The notes under the pieces were generated by a model. It was not told where the DNA came from. It worked only from the letters and a program-made list of their open reading frames with translations, and did no database searches. A program made the position numbers and the translations under genes. Shown piece by piece: positions 1 to 8,796 of a DNA stretch of 64,000 bases. Position 1 is the first letter of the stretch. Each line of letters starts with the position of its first letter. Source of the DNA: Aquipuribacter hungaricus (GTDB lineage Bacteria > Actinomycetota > Actinomycetes > Actinomycetales > JBBAYJ01). Location of the stretch: the NCBI RefSeq assembly GCF_042663885.1, contig NZ_JBHSXV010000001.1. The stretch is one strand, 5' to 3'.

Positions 1-1168
1 GGTCCTCCAGGCCGGACAGGTCGAGGTAGCCGTCGCCGAGGCCGACGGAGCCGCCGAGGCGGGCCTCGCGGACGTCGTCCGGGGCCCAGGTGCGCTCGCC
101 GGCGACCTGGCTGGTGCGCCAGCTGGGCACGAGCAGGGCGGCGACGACCGCGAGCAGGACGAGGAAGGTGGTGAACCCGACGCCGCCGTCGCGGCGCCCG
201 GCGACGCCGAGGCCGACGAGCACGAGGCCCAGGACGACGAGGGCGGCGCAGGCGGCGAGCACCGCGGGGCGGCCCTCTACCAGGCCGGCGTCGGCGACGA
301 GCCACGCGGCACCCGCCGCGACCAGGGCGGCCCCGGTCGCGGCGGCCGACAGCGCGGGGCCGGGACCCTTGCGGCCGGCGCGCACCGGGCGGGGCGGGCG
401 GGGCGCGGGGGGCGCGCCGTAGGACGAGCGGCCGTAGGTGGTGGCCGGAGCGGCCCAGGCGGTCGAGCCGCTCCCGGGGTTGCCGTCAGCCGTCGCTGCG
501 GTGGTGGTCGTGCCGCCGCCGGTCCACGAGGTCCAGTCGGTCTCCGAGGCCCAGGCGGACTGCCCGGCCCACGTCTGGCCCGGCTGCGGAGAGGGGCCCG
601 TGGCCTTGTCGACGAGCCCGCGCAGCTGCGGGAGCAGGGCGAGGCCGACCAGGAGCAGGGTGCCGACCACGATCGCGCCGACGACGTCCCCGCCGCTGAC
701 CAGGTCGCCGCCGGCGAACAGGCCCCAGGGGCTCGGCGTGACGACGGCCAGCACCACCAGGGCCACCGCGCCGACCGCGGTGCCGGTGAGGTCGCCGCGG
801 CTGGCCCGCTCGAGCTCGATGCGGCCGTCGTGGTCGGGCAGCAGGACGAGCGCCAGGCCGTAGGCGACCAGGCCGACCCCGCCGAGCAGCAGGGACGCCG
901 CGAGGAGCACGCGCAGCAGCACCGGGTCGATGCCGAGCCGGCGGGCGACGCCGGAGCAGACGCCGCCGAGCCAGCGGTCGTCCAGGGGGCGGCGGACGCC
1001 GGAGCGCCGGAGCACGTCCCAGAGCTGGTCGGCCCCGCGGGACGTCGGGCCGCCCGGCGTGGGACCGCTGGGCGTCGGGCCGCTCGGCGTGGGGCCGCCG
1101 GGCGGGGGACCCGGGGCCGGAGGAGGGGTGGTCGCGTCGGCCGGGGGCGTCCCGGTGCTCTCTGTCAT
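1..1168 (-). CDS. PspC-domain membrane protein, C-terminus outside window
   Basis: The gene reads off the left edge, so only about 389 N-terminal residues are visible. The start is ATG 1168. A Pro/Gly/Thr-rich leader with GPTPS repeats (residues 1-45) is followed by a PspC domain at about 59-112 (RRPLDDRWLGGVCSGVARRL, then a hydrophobic helix). More hydrophobic segments, a Gly/Ser/Pro/Thr linker and a second set of membrane helices follow. The last visible residues (VGLGDGYLDLSGLED) look like the beginning of a LiaF-like C-terminal beta domain. PspC proteins sense or relay envelope stress. The gene is divergent from a PspC-containing histidine kinase across a 140-bp region with repeated boxes, so it is probably a target or partner of that kinase/regulator pair. 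Family call is solid; the exact role is inferred. Confidence 0.85.
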   Translation of the reverse strand, partial: MTESTGTPPADATTPPPAPGPPPGGPTPSGPTPSGPTPGGPTSRGADQLWDVLRRSGVRRPLDDRWLGGVCSGVARRLGIDPVLLRVLLAASLLLGGVGLVAYGLALVLLPDHDGRIELERASRGDLTGTAVGAVALVVLAVVTPSPWGLFAGGDLVSGGDVVGAIVVGTLLLVGLALLPQLRGLVDKATGPSPQPGQTWAGQSAWASETDWTSWTGGGTTTTAATADGNPGSGSTAWAAPATTYGRSSYGAPPAPRPPRPVRAGRKGPGPALSAAATGAALVAAGAAWLVADAGLVEGRPAVLAACAALVVLGLVLVGLGVAGRRDGGVGFTTFLVLLAVVAALLVPSWRTSQVAGERTWAPDDVREARLGGSVGLGDGYLDLSGLED

Positions 1169-1212
1169 GGCTCGATCGTGGCCGCGGGCCGTGCCCCGCC
1201 ACATCGGGGACA

Positions 1213-1277
1213 ACCCTGGACCGACCCTGGTCCGCGACCCCCGGGGGCAGGGCCGGACCAGGGTCGTCCCCTGGTCC
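1213..1277. promoter_or_regulatory. Four ACCCTGGWCC boxes between divergent PspC genes
   Basis: Four copies of one 9-10 bp box lie in 65 bp. ACCCTGGACC is at 1213-1222, ACCCTGGTCC at 1224-1233 (11 bp on, one helical turn), the reverse-oriented GGACCAGGGT at 1255-1264, and CCCTGGTCC at 1269-1277. The second and third copies form an 11-bp perfect inverted repeat (GACCCTGGTCC / GGACCAGGGTC). The arrangement suits a dimeric NarL/LuxR-type regulator. The obvious candidate is the regulator encoded at 2631-3296. The regulator assignment is inference. Confidence 0.6.
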
Positions 1278-1296
1278 GCGGCGGCCCGGTCGGGGG

Positions 1297-1302
1297 CAGG
1301 AT
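1297..1302 (+). promoter_or_regulatory. Candidate -10 hexamer, leaderless start at 1309
   Basis: CAGGAT ends six bases before the ATG at 1309, and there is no Shine-Dalgarno in between. The same hexamer-to-start spacing recurs at many first genes in this window, which supports a leaderless mRNA and the choice of 1309 over the out-of-frame ATG at 1301. Confidence 0.4.
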
Positions 1303-1308
1303 GGCCGG

Positions 1309-2634
1309 ATGGTCCCCGCCGTGCGCCCGCCGCTGCGCCGCCGCGAGGCGGGCAGGGTCGTGGCCGGGGTCGCCGCCGGGCTGGCCGCGCACCTGGGCGC
1401 GCCGGTGCGCACGGTGAGGATCGTGGCCGTCTGCGCCGGCTTCGCGATGGGCGTCGGCGTCGTGGCCTACCTGCTGCTGTGGCTCGTGCTGCCCGTGGAC
1501 GGCCCCGCCGGGACCCGGGCAGGAGGGCCCGCCGGTGACGGGACCCCGGCGACGGGGACGCGTGCGCCGCTGCGGGTGGACGGCGAGACCGGGTCGTGGC
1601 TGCTGTGGGGGGTCGTGCTCACCGTGCTCGGCGGCGCGGCGCTCGTGCAGCGCGCCGGCGTCGGCGTGCCGGTGCCGACCCTGCTCGCCGGGACCGTGGC
1701 GGTCACCGGCGCGGTCATCGCCTGGACGCACCTGGACACCGGGGACCGGCGGCGCTGGGTGAGCGGGGCGACCGGCGGCACCCCGCGCGGCGCGCTGCGG
1801 CTGGTCCTCGGGCTGGGGCTCGCCGCGACCGGCCTGCTGCTGCTCGCGCTCACCGGCAGCGAGGCCTCGGTGCTGCGGCCGGCGGCGCTGGCCACCATGG
1901 CCGTCCTCGGCGGGCTCGGCCTGCTGCTCGCCCCCTGGGCGCTGCGGCTGTGGCGTGGGCTCGAGGCCGAGCGCGCGGCACGGGTCCGGGAGACCGAGCG
2001 CGCCGACATCGCCGCCCACCTGCACGACTCGGTCCTGCAGACCCTCGCCCTGATCCAGCGCCGCAGCGACGACCCGGCCGAGGTGGCCCGGCTCGCCCGG
2101 GCCCAGGAGCGCGAGCTGCGCGGCTGGCTGTACGGCTCCCGCGCCGCCCAGGCCCGCGGCGCGCTGCCCGGGTCGCAGGTGGCGGAGCCGCTCTCGCTCG
2201 CGGCCGCCGTCGAGCGGGCCGTCGCCCAGGTCGAGGACACCCACGCGGTCCCCGTCGAGGTGGTCGTCGTCGGCGACCGGGCCACCGATGCCCGCACCGA
2301 CGCGCTCGTCCTCGCCCTGCGCGAGGCCGCCACGAACGCCGTCCGCCACGCCCGCCCCCCGGTCCGGGTCTACGTCGAGGTCGCCGACGACGCGGTCCAG
2401 GCCTACGTCTCCGACCGTGGCGACGGCTTCGACGTGGACGCGGTGCCCGAGGACCGGCTCGGCGTCCGCGAGTCGGTGCTCGGCAGGATGCGGCGCGCGG
2501 GAGGCTCGGCCCGGGTCCGGCGCCCGGCCGCCGGCGGCACCGAGGTCGTGCTCGAGCTCCCGGTCCTCGCGCCGGTCCCCCAGCAGCCCGTCCAGCACCC
2601 GGTCCAGCACCCGCACGAGCAGGAGGCGCGATGA
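1309..2634 (+). CDS. PspC-domain sensor histidine kinase (LiaS/NarX type)
   Basis: The protein has 441 residues. The N-terminal PspC segment (about 8-60, PPLRRREAGRVVAGVAAGLA) carries the first membrane helix, and further helices fill residues 90-225. The dimerisation/phosphoacceptor block ADIAAHLHDSVLQTLALIQ puts the phosphorylated His at residue 239. The HATPase domain follows, with the N box LREAATNAVRHA and G-box features DRGDGFDVD. The architecture is a PspC-type envelope sensor joined to a HisKA_3-like kinase. The stop codon overlaps the ATG of the response regulator (ATGA at 2631-2634), so the two are translationally coupled. The divergent PspC gene and the repeated boxes upstream point to autoregulated envelope-stress control. 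Confidence 0.9.
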   Translation: MVPAVRPPLRRREAGRVVAGVAAGLAAHLGAPVRTVRIVAVCAGFAMGVGVVAYLLLWLVLPVDGPAGTRAGGPAGDGTPATGTRAPLRVDGETGSWLLWGVVLTVLGGAALVQRAGVGVPVPTLLAGTVAVTGAVIAWTHLDTGDRRRWVSGATGGTPRGALRLVLGLGLAATGLLLLALTGSEASVLRPAALATMAVLGGLGLLLAPWALRLWRGLEAERAARVRETERADIAAHLHDSVLQTLALIQRRSDDPAEVARLARAQERELRGWLYGSRAAQARGALPGSQVAEPLSLAAAVERAVAQVEDTHAVPVEVVVVGDRATDARTDALVLALREAATNAVRHARPPVRVYVEVADDAVQAYVSDRGDGFDVDAVPEDRLGVRESVLGRMRRAGGSARVRRPAAGGTEVVLELPVLAPVPQQPVQHPVQHPHEQEAR

Positions 2635-3296
2635 CGACCGTGAGGCTCGTCCTGGTCGACGACCACCGGATGGTCCGCACCGGCGTGCGCGCCGAGCTCG
2701 AGGACGACCTCGAGGTCGTCGGCGAGGCCGCCGACGTCGACGCGGCCGTCCAGCAGGTGAGGAGCACGCTGCCCGACGTCGTGCTGCTCGACGTCCACCT
2801 GCCCGGCGGGCAGGGCGGCGGCGGGGCCGAGGTGCTGCGCCGCTGCGCCGGGCTGCAGACCGCCGCCGGGCAGCCCGTGCGCTTCCTCGCCCTCAGCGTG
2901 AGCGACGCCGCGGCCGACGTCATCTCCGTCATCCGCGCCGGGGCCCGCGGCTACGTCACCAAGACCATCGACGGGCGCGAGCTGTCCCAGGCGGTGCGGC
3001 GGGTGGCCGAGGGCGACGCCGTGTTCTCGCCGCGGCTGGCCGGCTTCGTCCTCGACGCCTTCGGCACCGGTGCGGCCGACGTCGCCGCCGTCGACGACGA
3101 GCTCGACCGGCTCACCGCGCGCGAGCGGGAGGTCATGCGGCTCATCGCCCGCGGCTACTCCTACCGCGAGGTCGGCACCGAGCTGTTCATCTCGGTGAAG
3201 ACCGTGGAGACCCACGTCAGCTCGGTGCTGCGCAAGCTCCAGCTGTCGTCGCGGCACGAGCTCAGCCGGTGGGCCGCCGAGCGGAGGATCGTCTGA
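2631..3296 (+). CDS. LuxR/NarL-family response regulator
   Basis: The protein has 221 residues and overlaps the kinase by 4 nt. The receiver domain has acidic residues D10/D11, the phosphoacceptor D54 in VVLLDVHLPGG and the conserved K111 in GYVTKTIDG. A Gly-rich insertion (GGQGGGGAEV) follows the phosphorylation loop. The C-terminal LuxR helix-turn-helix spans about 157-215 (LTAREREVMRLIARGYSYRE, then KTVETHVSSVLRKL). It should bind as a dimer, and the four boxes at 1213-1277 are the natural candidate sites. It is the cognate regulator of the PspC kinase, judging by overlap and architecture. Confidence 0.93.
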   Translation: MTTVRLVLVDDHRMVRTGVRAELEDDLEVVGEAADVDAAVQQVRSTLPDVVLLDVHLPGGQGGGGAEVLRRCAGLQTAAGQPVRFLALSVSDAAADVISVIRAGARGYVTKTIDGRELSQAVRRVAEGDAVFSPRLAGFVLDAFGTGAADVAAVDDELDRLTAREREVMRLIARGYSYREVGTELFISVKTVETHVSSVLRKLQLSSRHELSRWAAERRIV

Positions 3297-4156
3297 GCGC
3301 GCTCGACGACGTCCTGCCGGTCCTGCGCTGCCCGGTCTGCGGGGCGGTGCTCGGTCCGCTCGAGGGGGACGGGGGGCCGCGGGTGCTCGGGTGCACCGCC
3401 GGCCACCGCTTCGACGTCGCGCGGCAGGGGCACGTCGTCCTCGTCCCCGGCGGCTCGCGGCTGCGCGCCGACACGGCCGCGATGGTCGCGGCGCGGCTGC
3501 GGGTCATGGCCTCGGGGACCTTCGACCACGTCCGGGCCGCGCTCGCCGGCGCGTGCGCGGAGGCCGGCACGGGGACGGGTCTCGTCCTGGACCTGGGGGC
3601 GGGACCGGGGACGTACACCGCCGCCGTGCTCGACGCCCTGCCCCTGCACCAGGGCCTCGCCCTCGAGCTGTCCGTGCCGGCGCTGCGCGCCGCCGCCCGG
3701 GCCCACCCCCGGCTCGCCGCGGTCGGCGCCGACCTCAGCCGCCCGCTGCCGCTGGCCGACGGGGCCACCGGGCCGGACGGCGTCGTCACCGCGGTGTTCG
3801 CCCCGCTGCCCGGCGACGACGAGCTCGCCCGGGTGAGCGCGCCGGGCGCCCGCCTGGTCGTCGTCACGCCGACCACCGCGCACCTGGCCGGCCTGCGGCA
3901 GCGGCTCGACCTGCTCGACGTGCCCGCCGGCAAGCCCGAGCGGCTGCAGGCACGGCTGGAGCCGGTGTGGGAGCCCACCGGCCGGCACGAGGTCACCGCC
4001 CAGGTGCGCCTGGACCCGGCGCTGGCCGGCGACGTCGTGGCGATGGGCCCGAACGCCTGGCACACCGACGACCGGCTCCGGGCCGCGCTCGCCGACCTCC
4101 CCGGTGCCGTGGACGACACCGTCGCGGTGACGCTGTCCACCTTCCGCCGCCGCTGA
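3293..4156 (+). CDS. rlmA: 23S rRNA (guanine-N1)-methyltransferase, RlmA family
   Basis: About 287 residues. The N-terminal zinc finger CPVCG...CTAGHRFDVARQGHV matches RlmA/TlrB proteins (two Cys, then Cys and His, then FDxAxxG). The Rossmann SAM site follows (VLDLGAGPGTYTAAVLD), and the C-terminal region has the family's GPNAWH motif. RlmA enzymes methylate N1 of a guanine in helix 35 of 23S rRNA. The start is uncertain. The finger must be included, but no ATG or GTG lies in frame between the regulator's stop and the first Cys. CTG 3293, overlapping that stop, is the best local candidate; a GTG at 3347 would remove the finger. It probably belongs to the upstream operon. Confidence 0.8.
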   Translation: MSALDDVLPVLRCPVCGAVLGPLEGDGGPRVLGCTAGHRFDVARQGHVVLVPGGSRLRADTAAMVAARLRVMASGTFDHVRAALAGACAEAGTGTGLVLDLGAGPGTYTAAVLDALPLHQGLALELSVPALRAAARAHPRLAAVGADLSRPLPLADGATGPDGVVTAVFAPLPGDDELARVSAPGARLVVVTPTTAHLAGLRQRLDLLDVPAGKPERLQARLEPVWEPTGRHEVTAQVRLDPALAGDVVAMGPNAWHTDDRLRAALADLPGAVDDTVAVTLSTFRRR

Positions 4157-4246
4157 GGCGACCGGCCGGCACGCCGGGGCTGGCGTCCTGTCCGGGGTGA
4201 GGGGCAGGGTGTGCTGCGACACCGTCGCATCCCTCGGGGGGAAATC

Positions 4247-5941
4247 ATGGTCCGTCGTCCGCTCGTCCCTGCCCTGCCGGCCGCCGTGCTGGTCGCCGTC
4301 CTGGCGCTCGGCTCCTCGGCCGCCGCGTCGCCACAGGCCCCGGAGGGCGGGGTCGACCACGCGGCCGAGGCCGCCGCCACCGCCCGGGCCGCCGCGGCAG
4401 CCGGGCCCCTCGACTGGCAGCCGTGCGGGGAGGGCCTCGAGGCGTTCCTCTGCGCCACGCTGGAGGTGCCGTCGGACTACGACGAGACCGACGGCCCGAC
4501 GACCACGCTCGCGCTCACCCTGCTGCCCGCCTCCGGCACCCCGGAGCAGCGCATCGGCACCCTGCTGACCAACCCGGGCGGCCCGGGGGGCTCCGGGGTG
4601 GACTTCGTCCAGCAGTCGGCCCCGTACGCCTACACGCCCGAGGTGCTCGCGGCCTACGACGTGCTCGGCTTCGACCCCCGCGGGGTCTCCCGGTCCGACC
4701 CGGCCACCTGCTTCGCCACCGCGGCGGAGGAGCTCGGGGACCGCTTCCTCCAGCTGTCGTACCCGCTGGGGGTGCGCGAGGAGAGCCGGTTCCAGGCCGA
4801 GAGCCGCCGGTTCGCCGTGCGCTGCAACGCGGTGTCAGGTGACCGGTTCGCCACCTCGTCCACGGCCGACGTGGCACGGGACATGGACGTCGTCAGGCGG
4901 GCTGTCGGCGACACGACGCTGCACTACGCCGGCTACAGCTACGGCACCTACCTCGGCGCCACGTACGCGCGCCTGTTCCCCGCGACCGTCGGCCGGTTCG
5001 TCCTCGACGGCACCGTGGACCCGCTCGCCTGGAGCGGCACGGGCACCGGCGACGCCGCCTCCGACGTCCCGCTCGGCATCCGCACCCGCCAGGCGGCCGG
5101 GGCCGACGAGTCGCTCGACGAGTTCACCCGGCTCTGCCGCGAGGCCGGCCCGCAGGGCTGCTCGCTCGCCGCGCTCGGCGACCCGGCCGTCACGGTGCCG
5201 GCGCTCTTCGACCGGCTGGCCACCGACCCCTACGAGCTCCCGCTGCCCGACGGCACGACGATCGAGATCGACCAGCAGCTCGCGGTCCTCACGACGTTCC
5301 AGACGCTGTACTCCCCGGCCGGCTGGCGCGACCTGGCCGACCTGCTCCTCGCCCTCAGCCTGCCGGTGCCCGACCCGCAGCAGGTCGGCGCGGCGGCGGT
5401 GGGGACCCGCGGCCAGCTCGGCGCCGCGCTGCGGCAGGAGGACTACCCGTCCGTCGGCGGCAACCTCGCGAGCCTCTGCGTGGACACCCTGCAGACGGGC
5501 AGGCCCGAGGACTACGACGAGGCGATCGACGCCTACGACGCGCAGCACCCGTACTTCGCCCGGGCGCGCGGCTGGGTCGGCCTGCCGTGCGAGCACTGGC
5601 GCCCGGCGGCCGAGGACCGCTTCACCGGGCCGTGGGAGCAGACGACGCAGGCACCGGTCCTGGTCATCGGCACCCGGTTCGACCCGGCCACGCCGTACAG
5701 CCAGACGCAGCCGTACGCGGACCTCTTCCCGGCGGCCGGGACGGTCACGCTCGACGGCTGGGGGCACACGGCGATCGGCAAGAGCGCGTGCGTCGACGCC
5801 CGGATCACGGCCTACCTGGTCGACGGGGAGACGCCGGCCGACCTGGTGTGCGCGCCGGACACGACGCCCTTCCAGGCTCCGTCGCCGGGCGCCCGCTCCG
5901 TGCCGCGCCCCGACGTCCCCGCCGGTCTGCCGCAGTACTGA
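4247..5941 (+). CDS. Secreted alpha/beta hydrolase, tripeptidyl-aminopeptidase-like
   Basis: The protein has 564 residues. ATG 4247 follows a purine-rich GGGGGGAAATC and gives a clean Sec signal peptide (VRRPLVPALPAAVLVAVLAL, cleavage near AAA-SP). The oxyanion region NPGGPGGSG and the nucleophile elbow GYSYG (Ser231) define an alpha/beta hydrolase. The C-terminal TAP-like domain supplies Asp479 (GTRFDPATPY) and His507 (DGWGHTAIG). This is the S33/TAP family of exported exo-peptidases that cleave N-terminal tripeptides. Substrate cannot be told from sequence. It stands alone and ends at a strong hairpin. Confidence 0.88.
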   Translation: MVRRPLVPALPAAVLVAVLALGSSAAASPQAPEGGVDHAAEAAATARAAAAAGPLDWQPCGEGLEAFLCATLEVPSDYDETDGPTTTLALTLLPASGTPEQRIGTLLTNPGGPGGSGVDFVQQSAPYAYTPEVLAAYDVLGFDPRGVSRSDPATCFATAAEELGDRFLQLSYPLGVREESRFQAESRRFAVRCNAVSGDRFATSSTADVARDMDVVRRAVGDTTLHYAGYSYGTYLGATYARLFPATVGRFVLDGTVDPLAWSGTGTGDAASDVPLGIRTRQAAGADESLDEFTRLCREAGPQGCSLAALGDPAVTVPALFDRLATDPYELPLPDGTTIEIDQQLAVLTTFQTLYSPAGWRDLADLLLALSLPVPDPQQVGAAAVGTRGQLGAALRQEDYPSVGGNLASLCVDTLQTGRPEDYDEAIDAYDAQHPYFARARGWVGLPCEHWRPAAEDRFTGPWEQTTQAPVLVIGTRFDPATPYSQTQPYADLFPAAGTVTLDGWGHTAIGKSACVDARITAYLVDGETPADLVCAPDTTPFQAPSPGARSVPRPDVPAGLPQY

Positions 5942-5985
5942 CGGGCGCTGTTCCGACGCAACGGCACCCTGCGTCGCACCCCGGA

Positions 5986-6038
5986 CGCCACGACGGCACC
6001 CTGCGACGGCTAGACCGTCGGAGGGTGCCGTCGTGGCG
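5986..6038. terminator. Long hairpin between convergent genes
   Basis: A perfect 17-bp stem is formed by 5986-6002 (CGCCACGACGGCACCCT) and 6022-6038. A second 6-bp stem lies inside the loop (CGACGG 6004-6009 with CCGTCG 6015-6020). There is no U tract, as is usual in this G+C range. It sits between a + gene ending at 5941 and a - gene ending at 6062, so it probably terminates both. The string ACGGCACCCTGCG also occurs just upstream at 5971-5983, a partial direct repeat. Confidence 0.75.
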
Positions 6039-6061
6039 AATCAGGGGGAGGGCGGGGTGGG

Positions 6062-6943
6062 TCAGTCGGTGGCGTCGAGCGCCAGGACCTCGTCGGGGGT
6101 CAGCGTCACCGTGACGGCCTCGGCCGAGGCGCGCGCGGTCTCCGGGCGGCTGGAGCCGGGGATCGGGATGACGACCGGGGACTTGGCGAGCATCCACGCG
6201 AGGGTGGCCTGCTGCGGGGTCACGCCGTGGGCCTCGGCGACCTGGGCGAACGGCGCCAGACCGGGGGTGAGCTCGGCCGCGCTCTTGATGCCGCCGAGCG
6301 GGCTCCACGGCAGGAACGCGATACCCAGCTCGTCGCACAGCTGCAGCTCGGGCTCGCTGCTGCGGAAGGACGGCGAGTACTGGTTCTGAACGCTGACCAG
6401 CCGGCCGCCCAGCACGTCCTGCGCCTCGCGGATCTGGTCGGGCGTGGCGTTGCTGATCCCGGCCATCTGGATGACGCCCTCGTCGAGCAGCTCCACCAGC
6501 GCGCCGACGGACTCCGCGTAGGGGACCGAGGGGTCGGGGCGGTGGAACTGGTGCAGGCCGATGGCCTCGACGCCGAGCCGCTGCGCGGACGCCCTGGCGG
6601 CGGCCTTGATGTGCTCGGGGCGGCCGTCCTGGGTCCACGAGCCGTCGCCGGGGCGGAGGTGGCCGGACTTGGTGGCGACGAGGACGCTGTCGCGGTCGCC
6701 GCCCCACGACGCCAGCCCCTCGGCGATGAGCGTCTCGTTGTGCCCGACCTCGTCGGCGTGCAGGTGGTAGGCGTCCGCGGTGTCGATGAACGTCACGCCC
6801 GCGTCGAGGGAGGCGTGGATCGTGGCGACCGAGCGCTCGCGGTCCGGGCGGCCCTCGATGGACATCGGCATGCCGCCGAGGCCGATCGCGGACACGGCGC
6901 GCTCGCCGATGGTGCGGGTGGGGAGCGTGGTGGGACTCGTCAT
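6062..6943 (-). CDS. Aldo/keto reductase
   Basis: The protein has 293 residues, starting at ATG 6943. It is a TIM-barrel NADPH-dependent oxidoreductase. The AKR catalytic tetrad is visible: Asp54 and Tyr59 in TFIDTADAYH, Lys92 in VATKSGH, and His134 in LHQFHRPDP. The phosphate-binding end reads IPGSSRPE. The length fits the family. Physiological substrate is unknown. The DsbA-like gene begins upstream on the same strand and ends 37 bp before this start, so the two are probably cotranscribed. Confidence 0.9.
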   Translation of the reverse strand: MTSPTTLPTRTIGERAVSAIGLGGMPMSIEGRPDRERSVATIHASLDAGVTFIDTADAYHLHADEVGHNETLIAEGLASWGGDRDSVLVATKSGHLRPGDGSWTQDGRPEHIKAAARASAQRLGVEAIGLHQFHRPDPSVPYAESVGALVELLDEGVIQMAGISNATPDQIREAQDVLGGRLVSVQNQYSPSFRSSEPELQLCDELGIAFLPWSPLGGIKSAAELTPGLAPFAQVAEAHGVTPQQATLAWMLAKSPVVIPIPGSSRPETARASAEAVTVTLTPDEVLALDATD

Positions 6944-6980
6944 GCGGTGGTGCTCCTTCGCTGCTGCTGGGAGGGGACGG

Positions 6981-7781
6981 TCACTGCTGGGGGACGGCGC
7001 ACCCGTCGGGCCCGCAGGCCTCGCCGGTGCCGTCGGTGGCCGTGCCGGTCGCGCCGGCGATCGGTGCCGCGCCGACCGTCACGAGGGTGGGTACCCGGTC
7101 TGCGGCCGCCCTACGCAGGGCCTCGGCGAACACCTCGACGGGCTGCGCGCCGGAGACGCCGTAGCGGCCGTCGACGACCGTGAACGGGACGCCGGTCGCG
7201 CCGTAGGCGGCGGCCTGGGCCTGGTCGGCGGTCACGTCGCGGGCGTACGCGGCGCTGGACAGGACGTCGTCGACCTGCTGGTCGGGCAGGCCCGCGCTCG
7301 TCGCGAGCTGCCGGAGCACCGCGTGGTCGGACACGTCCTGGCCCTCGGTGAAGTACGCCCGGAGGAACCGCTCCTTGACGCGGTCCTGCAGGCCCTGGCT
7401 GCCGTCGGCGTCCAGGGTCGCGGCCAGGTGGACCAGCCGGTGGGCGTCGGCGGTGCTGCCGCGGACGGCGCGCTCCAGGTGGAACTCCAGGCCGTCGCCC
7501 GCAGCGACCTCGCTGACGCGGGCGTTCATCTGCAGCCCGGCCTCGCGGCCGCCGCCGTACTTCTGGCCCAGGTGCGACGCGACGTCCTCGCCGTGGCCCG
7601 GCTCGCCGGGGCGGGGCGCGGACGGGTCGAGCTGGAACGAGCGCCAGACGAGCCGGACGTCGACGCCGGTCTGCTCGACGGCGGCCTCGAGGCGGCGCTT
7701 GCCGATGTAGCACCAGGGGCAGACGACGTCGGACCAGACCTCGACGGTCAGGGGCTCGGGACGGGAGGTGGTGTCGCTCAC
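6981..7781 (-). CDS. DsbA/FrnE-like thioredoxin-fold oxidoreductase
   Basis: The protein has 266 residues from GTG 7781. The thioredoxin-fold start VEVWSDVVCPWCYIGKRRLE carries a CPWC active site (Cys21, Cys24). The cis-Pro loop is GVPFTVVDG, and a helical insertion lies between, as in the DsbA-subfamily FrnE/2-hydroxychromene-2-carboxylate isomerase group. There is no signal peptide, so it is a cytoplasmic dithiol oxidoreductase or isomerase. The C-terminus adds a second Cys pair (CGPDGC) seen in some FrnE proteins. Longer upstream starts exist in the frame but have no better support. It is divergent from a methyltransferase gene. Confidence 0.85.
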   Translation of the reverse strand: MSDTTSRPEPLTVEVWSDVVCPWCYIGKRRLEAAVEQTGVDVRLVWRSFQLDPSAPRPGEPGHGEDVASHLGQKYGGGREAGLQMNARVSEVAAGDGLEFHLERAVRGSTADAHRLVHLAATLDADGSQGLQDRVKERFLRAYFTEGQDVSDHAVLRQLATSAGLPDQQVDDVLSSAAYARDVTADQAQAAAYGATGVPFTVVDGRYGVSGAQPVEVFAEALRRAAADRVPTLVTVGAAPIAGATGTATDGTGEACGPDGCAVPQQ

Positions 7782-7905
7782 CCCTCTGGCAACCGTGCGC
7801 GGGCAGAAGCTGTTCCGGCGTCGCCGTATCAGCGGGCCACGGGGGCCCTCCTGGTGGACGGGTCGTCGCCGACCGGCGGGCCCGCGCCGTCTCCAGGAGG
7901 TCACC

Positions 7906-8796
7906 ATGCCGAGCACCGCACCCGGGACCGGGAGCGACGGGGTCGCGGTCGTCCCCGGCCGTCCTGTCCCCGACCAGGCCGACCCGGCCGACGACGCCCT
8001 CAAGGCCCGGCACCGCGCGATGTGGGCCTCCGGGAGCTACGCGACCGTGGCCTCGGAGGTCATCCCCGTCCTCGGCCCCGTGCTGGTCGAGGCCTGCCGG
8101 CCCGGCCCGGGGGACCGCGTCCTCGACGTGGCCGCGGGCACGGGCAACGCGGCCCTTCCCGCCGCCCGCACCGGGGCCGACGTCACCGCCACCGACCTCA
8201 CGCCCGAGCTCCTCGACACCGGCCGCGAGGCCGCCGAGCAGGCCGGGCTGCGCCTGACCTGGCAGGCCGCCGACGCCGAACGGCTCCCCTTCGACGACGC
8301 CTCCTTCGACGTCGTCATGTCGTGCGTGGGGGTGATGTTCGCCCCGCACCACCGGCGCGCGGCCGACGAGCTCGTGCGGGTCTGCCGGCCGGGCGGCACC
8401 GTCGGGCTGCTGTCGTGGACCCCCGGAGGCTTCGTCGGGCAGATGCTCGCCACCATCCGGCCGTTCGCCCCGGCCCCGCCCCCCGGCGCGCAGCCCCCGC
8501 CCCTGTGGGGCGACGAGGCGCACGTCCGCGACCTGCTGGGCGACCGCGTCGTCGACGTCGACGCCCGCCGGCAGAGCCTGGAGGTCACCGCCTTCGGCTC
8601 GCCCGAGGAGTTCCGCGAGCTCTTCAAGGCCTGCTACGGCCCGACCGTCGCCGTCTACCGCTCCCTGGCCGACGACCCGTCGCGGACCGCCGGGCTCGAC
8701 GCGGCGCTGGACGACCTGGCCCGGCGGCACGGCCTCGACGACGGCGGCACGTCCATGGCGTGGGAGTACCTGCTCCTCACCGCGCGCCGCGCGTAG
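7906..8796 (+). CDS. Class I SAM-dependent methyltransferase
   Basis: The protein has 296 residues. ATG 7906 is fixed by AGGAGGT six bases upstream. Motif I reads VLDVAAGTGNAALPAA, with acidic motif II ATDLTPELLD. Post-I (ADAERLPFDDASFDVV) and the VGVMFAPHHRRAADELVRVC block are typical of the UbiE/COQ5 (Methyltransf_11) group. The substrate is probably a small molecule, but nothing nearby identifies it. The 124 bp between it and the divergent DsbA-like gene should hold both promoters; I see no clear operator there. Confidence 0.85.
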   Translation: MPSTAPGTGSDGVAVVPGRPVPDQADPADDALKARHRAMWASGSYATVASEVIPVLGPVLVEACRPGPGDRVLDVAAGTGNAALPAARTGADVTATDLTPELLDTGREAAEQAGLRLTWQAADAERLPFDDASFDVVMSCVGVMFAPHHRRAADELVRVCRPGGTVGLLSWTPGGFVGQMLATIRPFAPAPPPGAQPPPLWGDEAHVRDLLGDRVVDVDARRQSLEVTAFGSPEEFRELFKACYGPTVAVYRSLADDPSRTAGLDAALDDLARRHGLDDGGTSMAWEYLLLTARRA

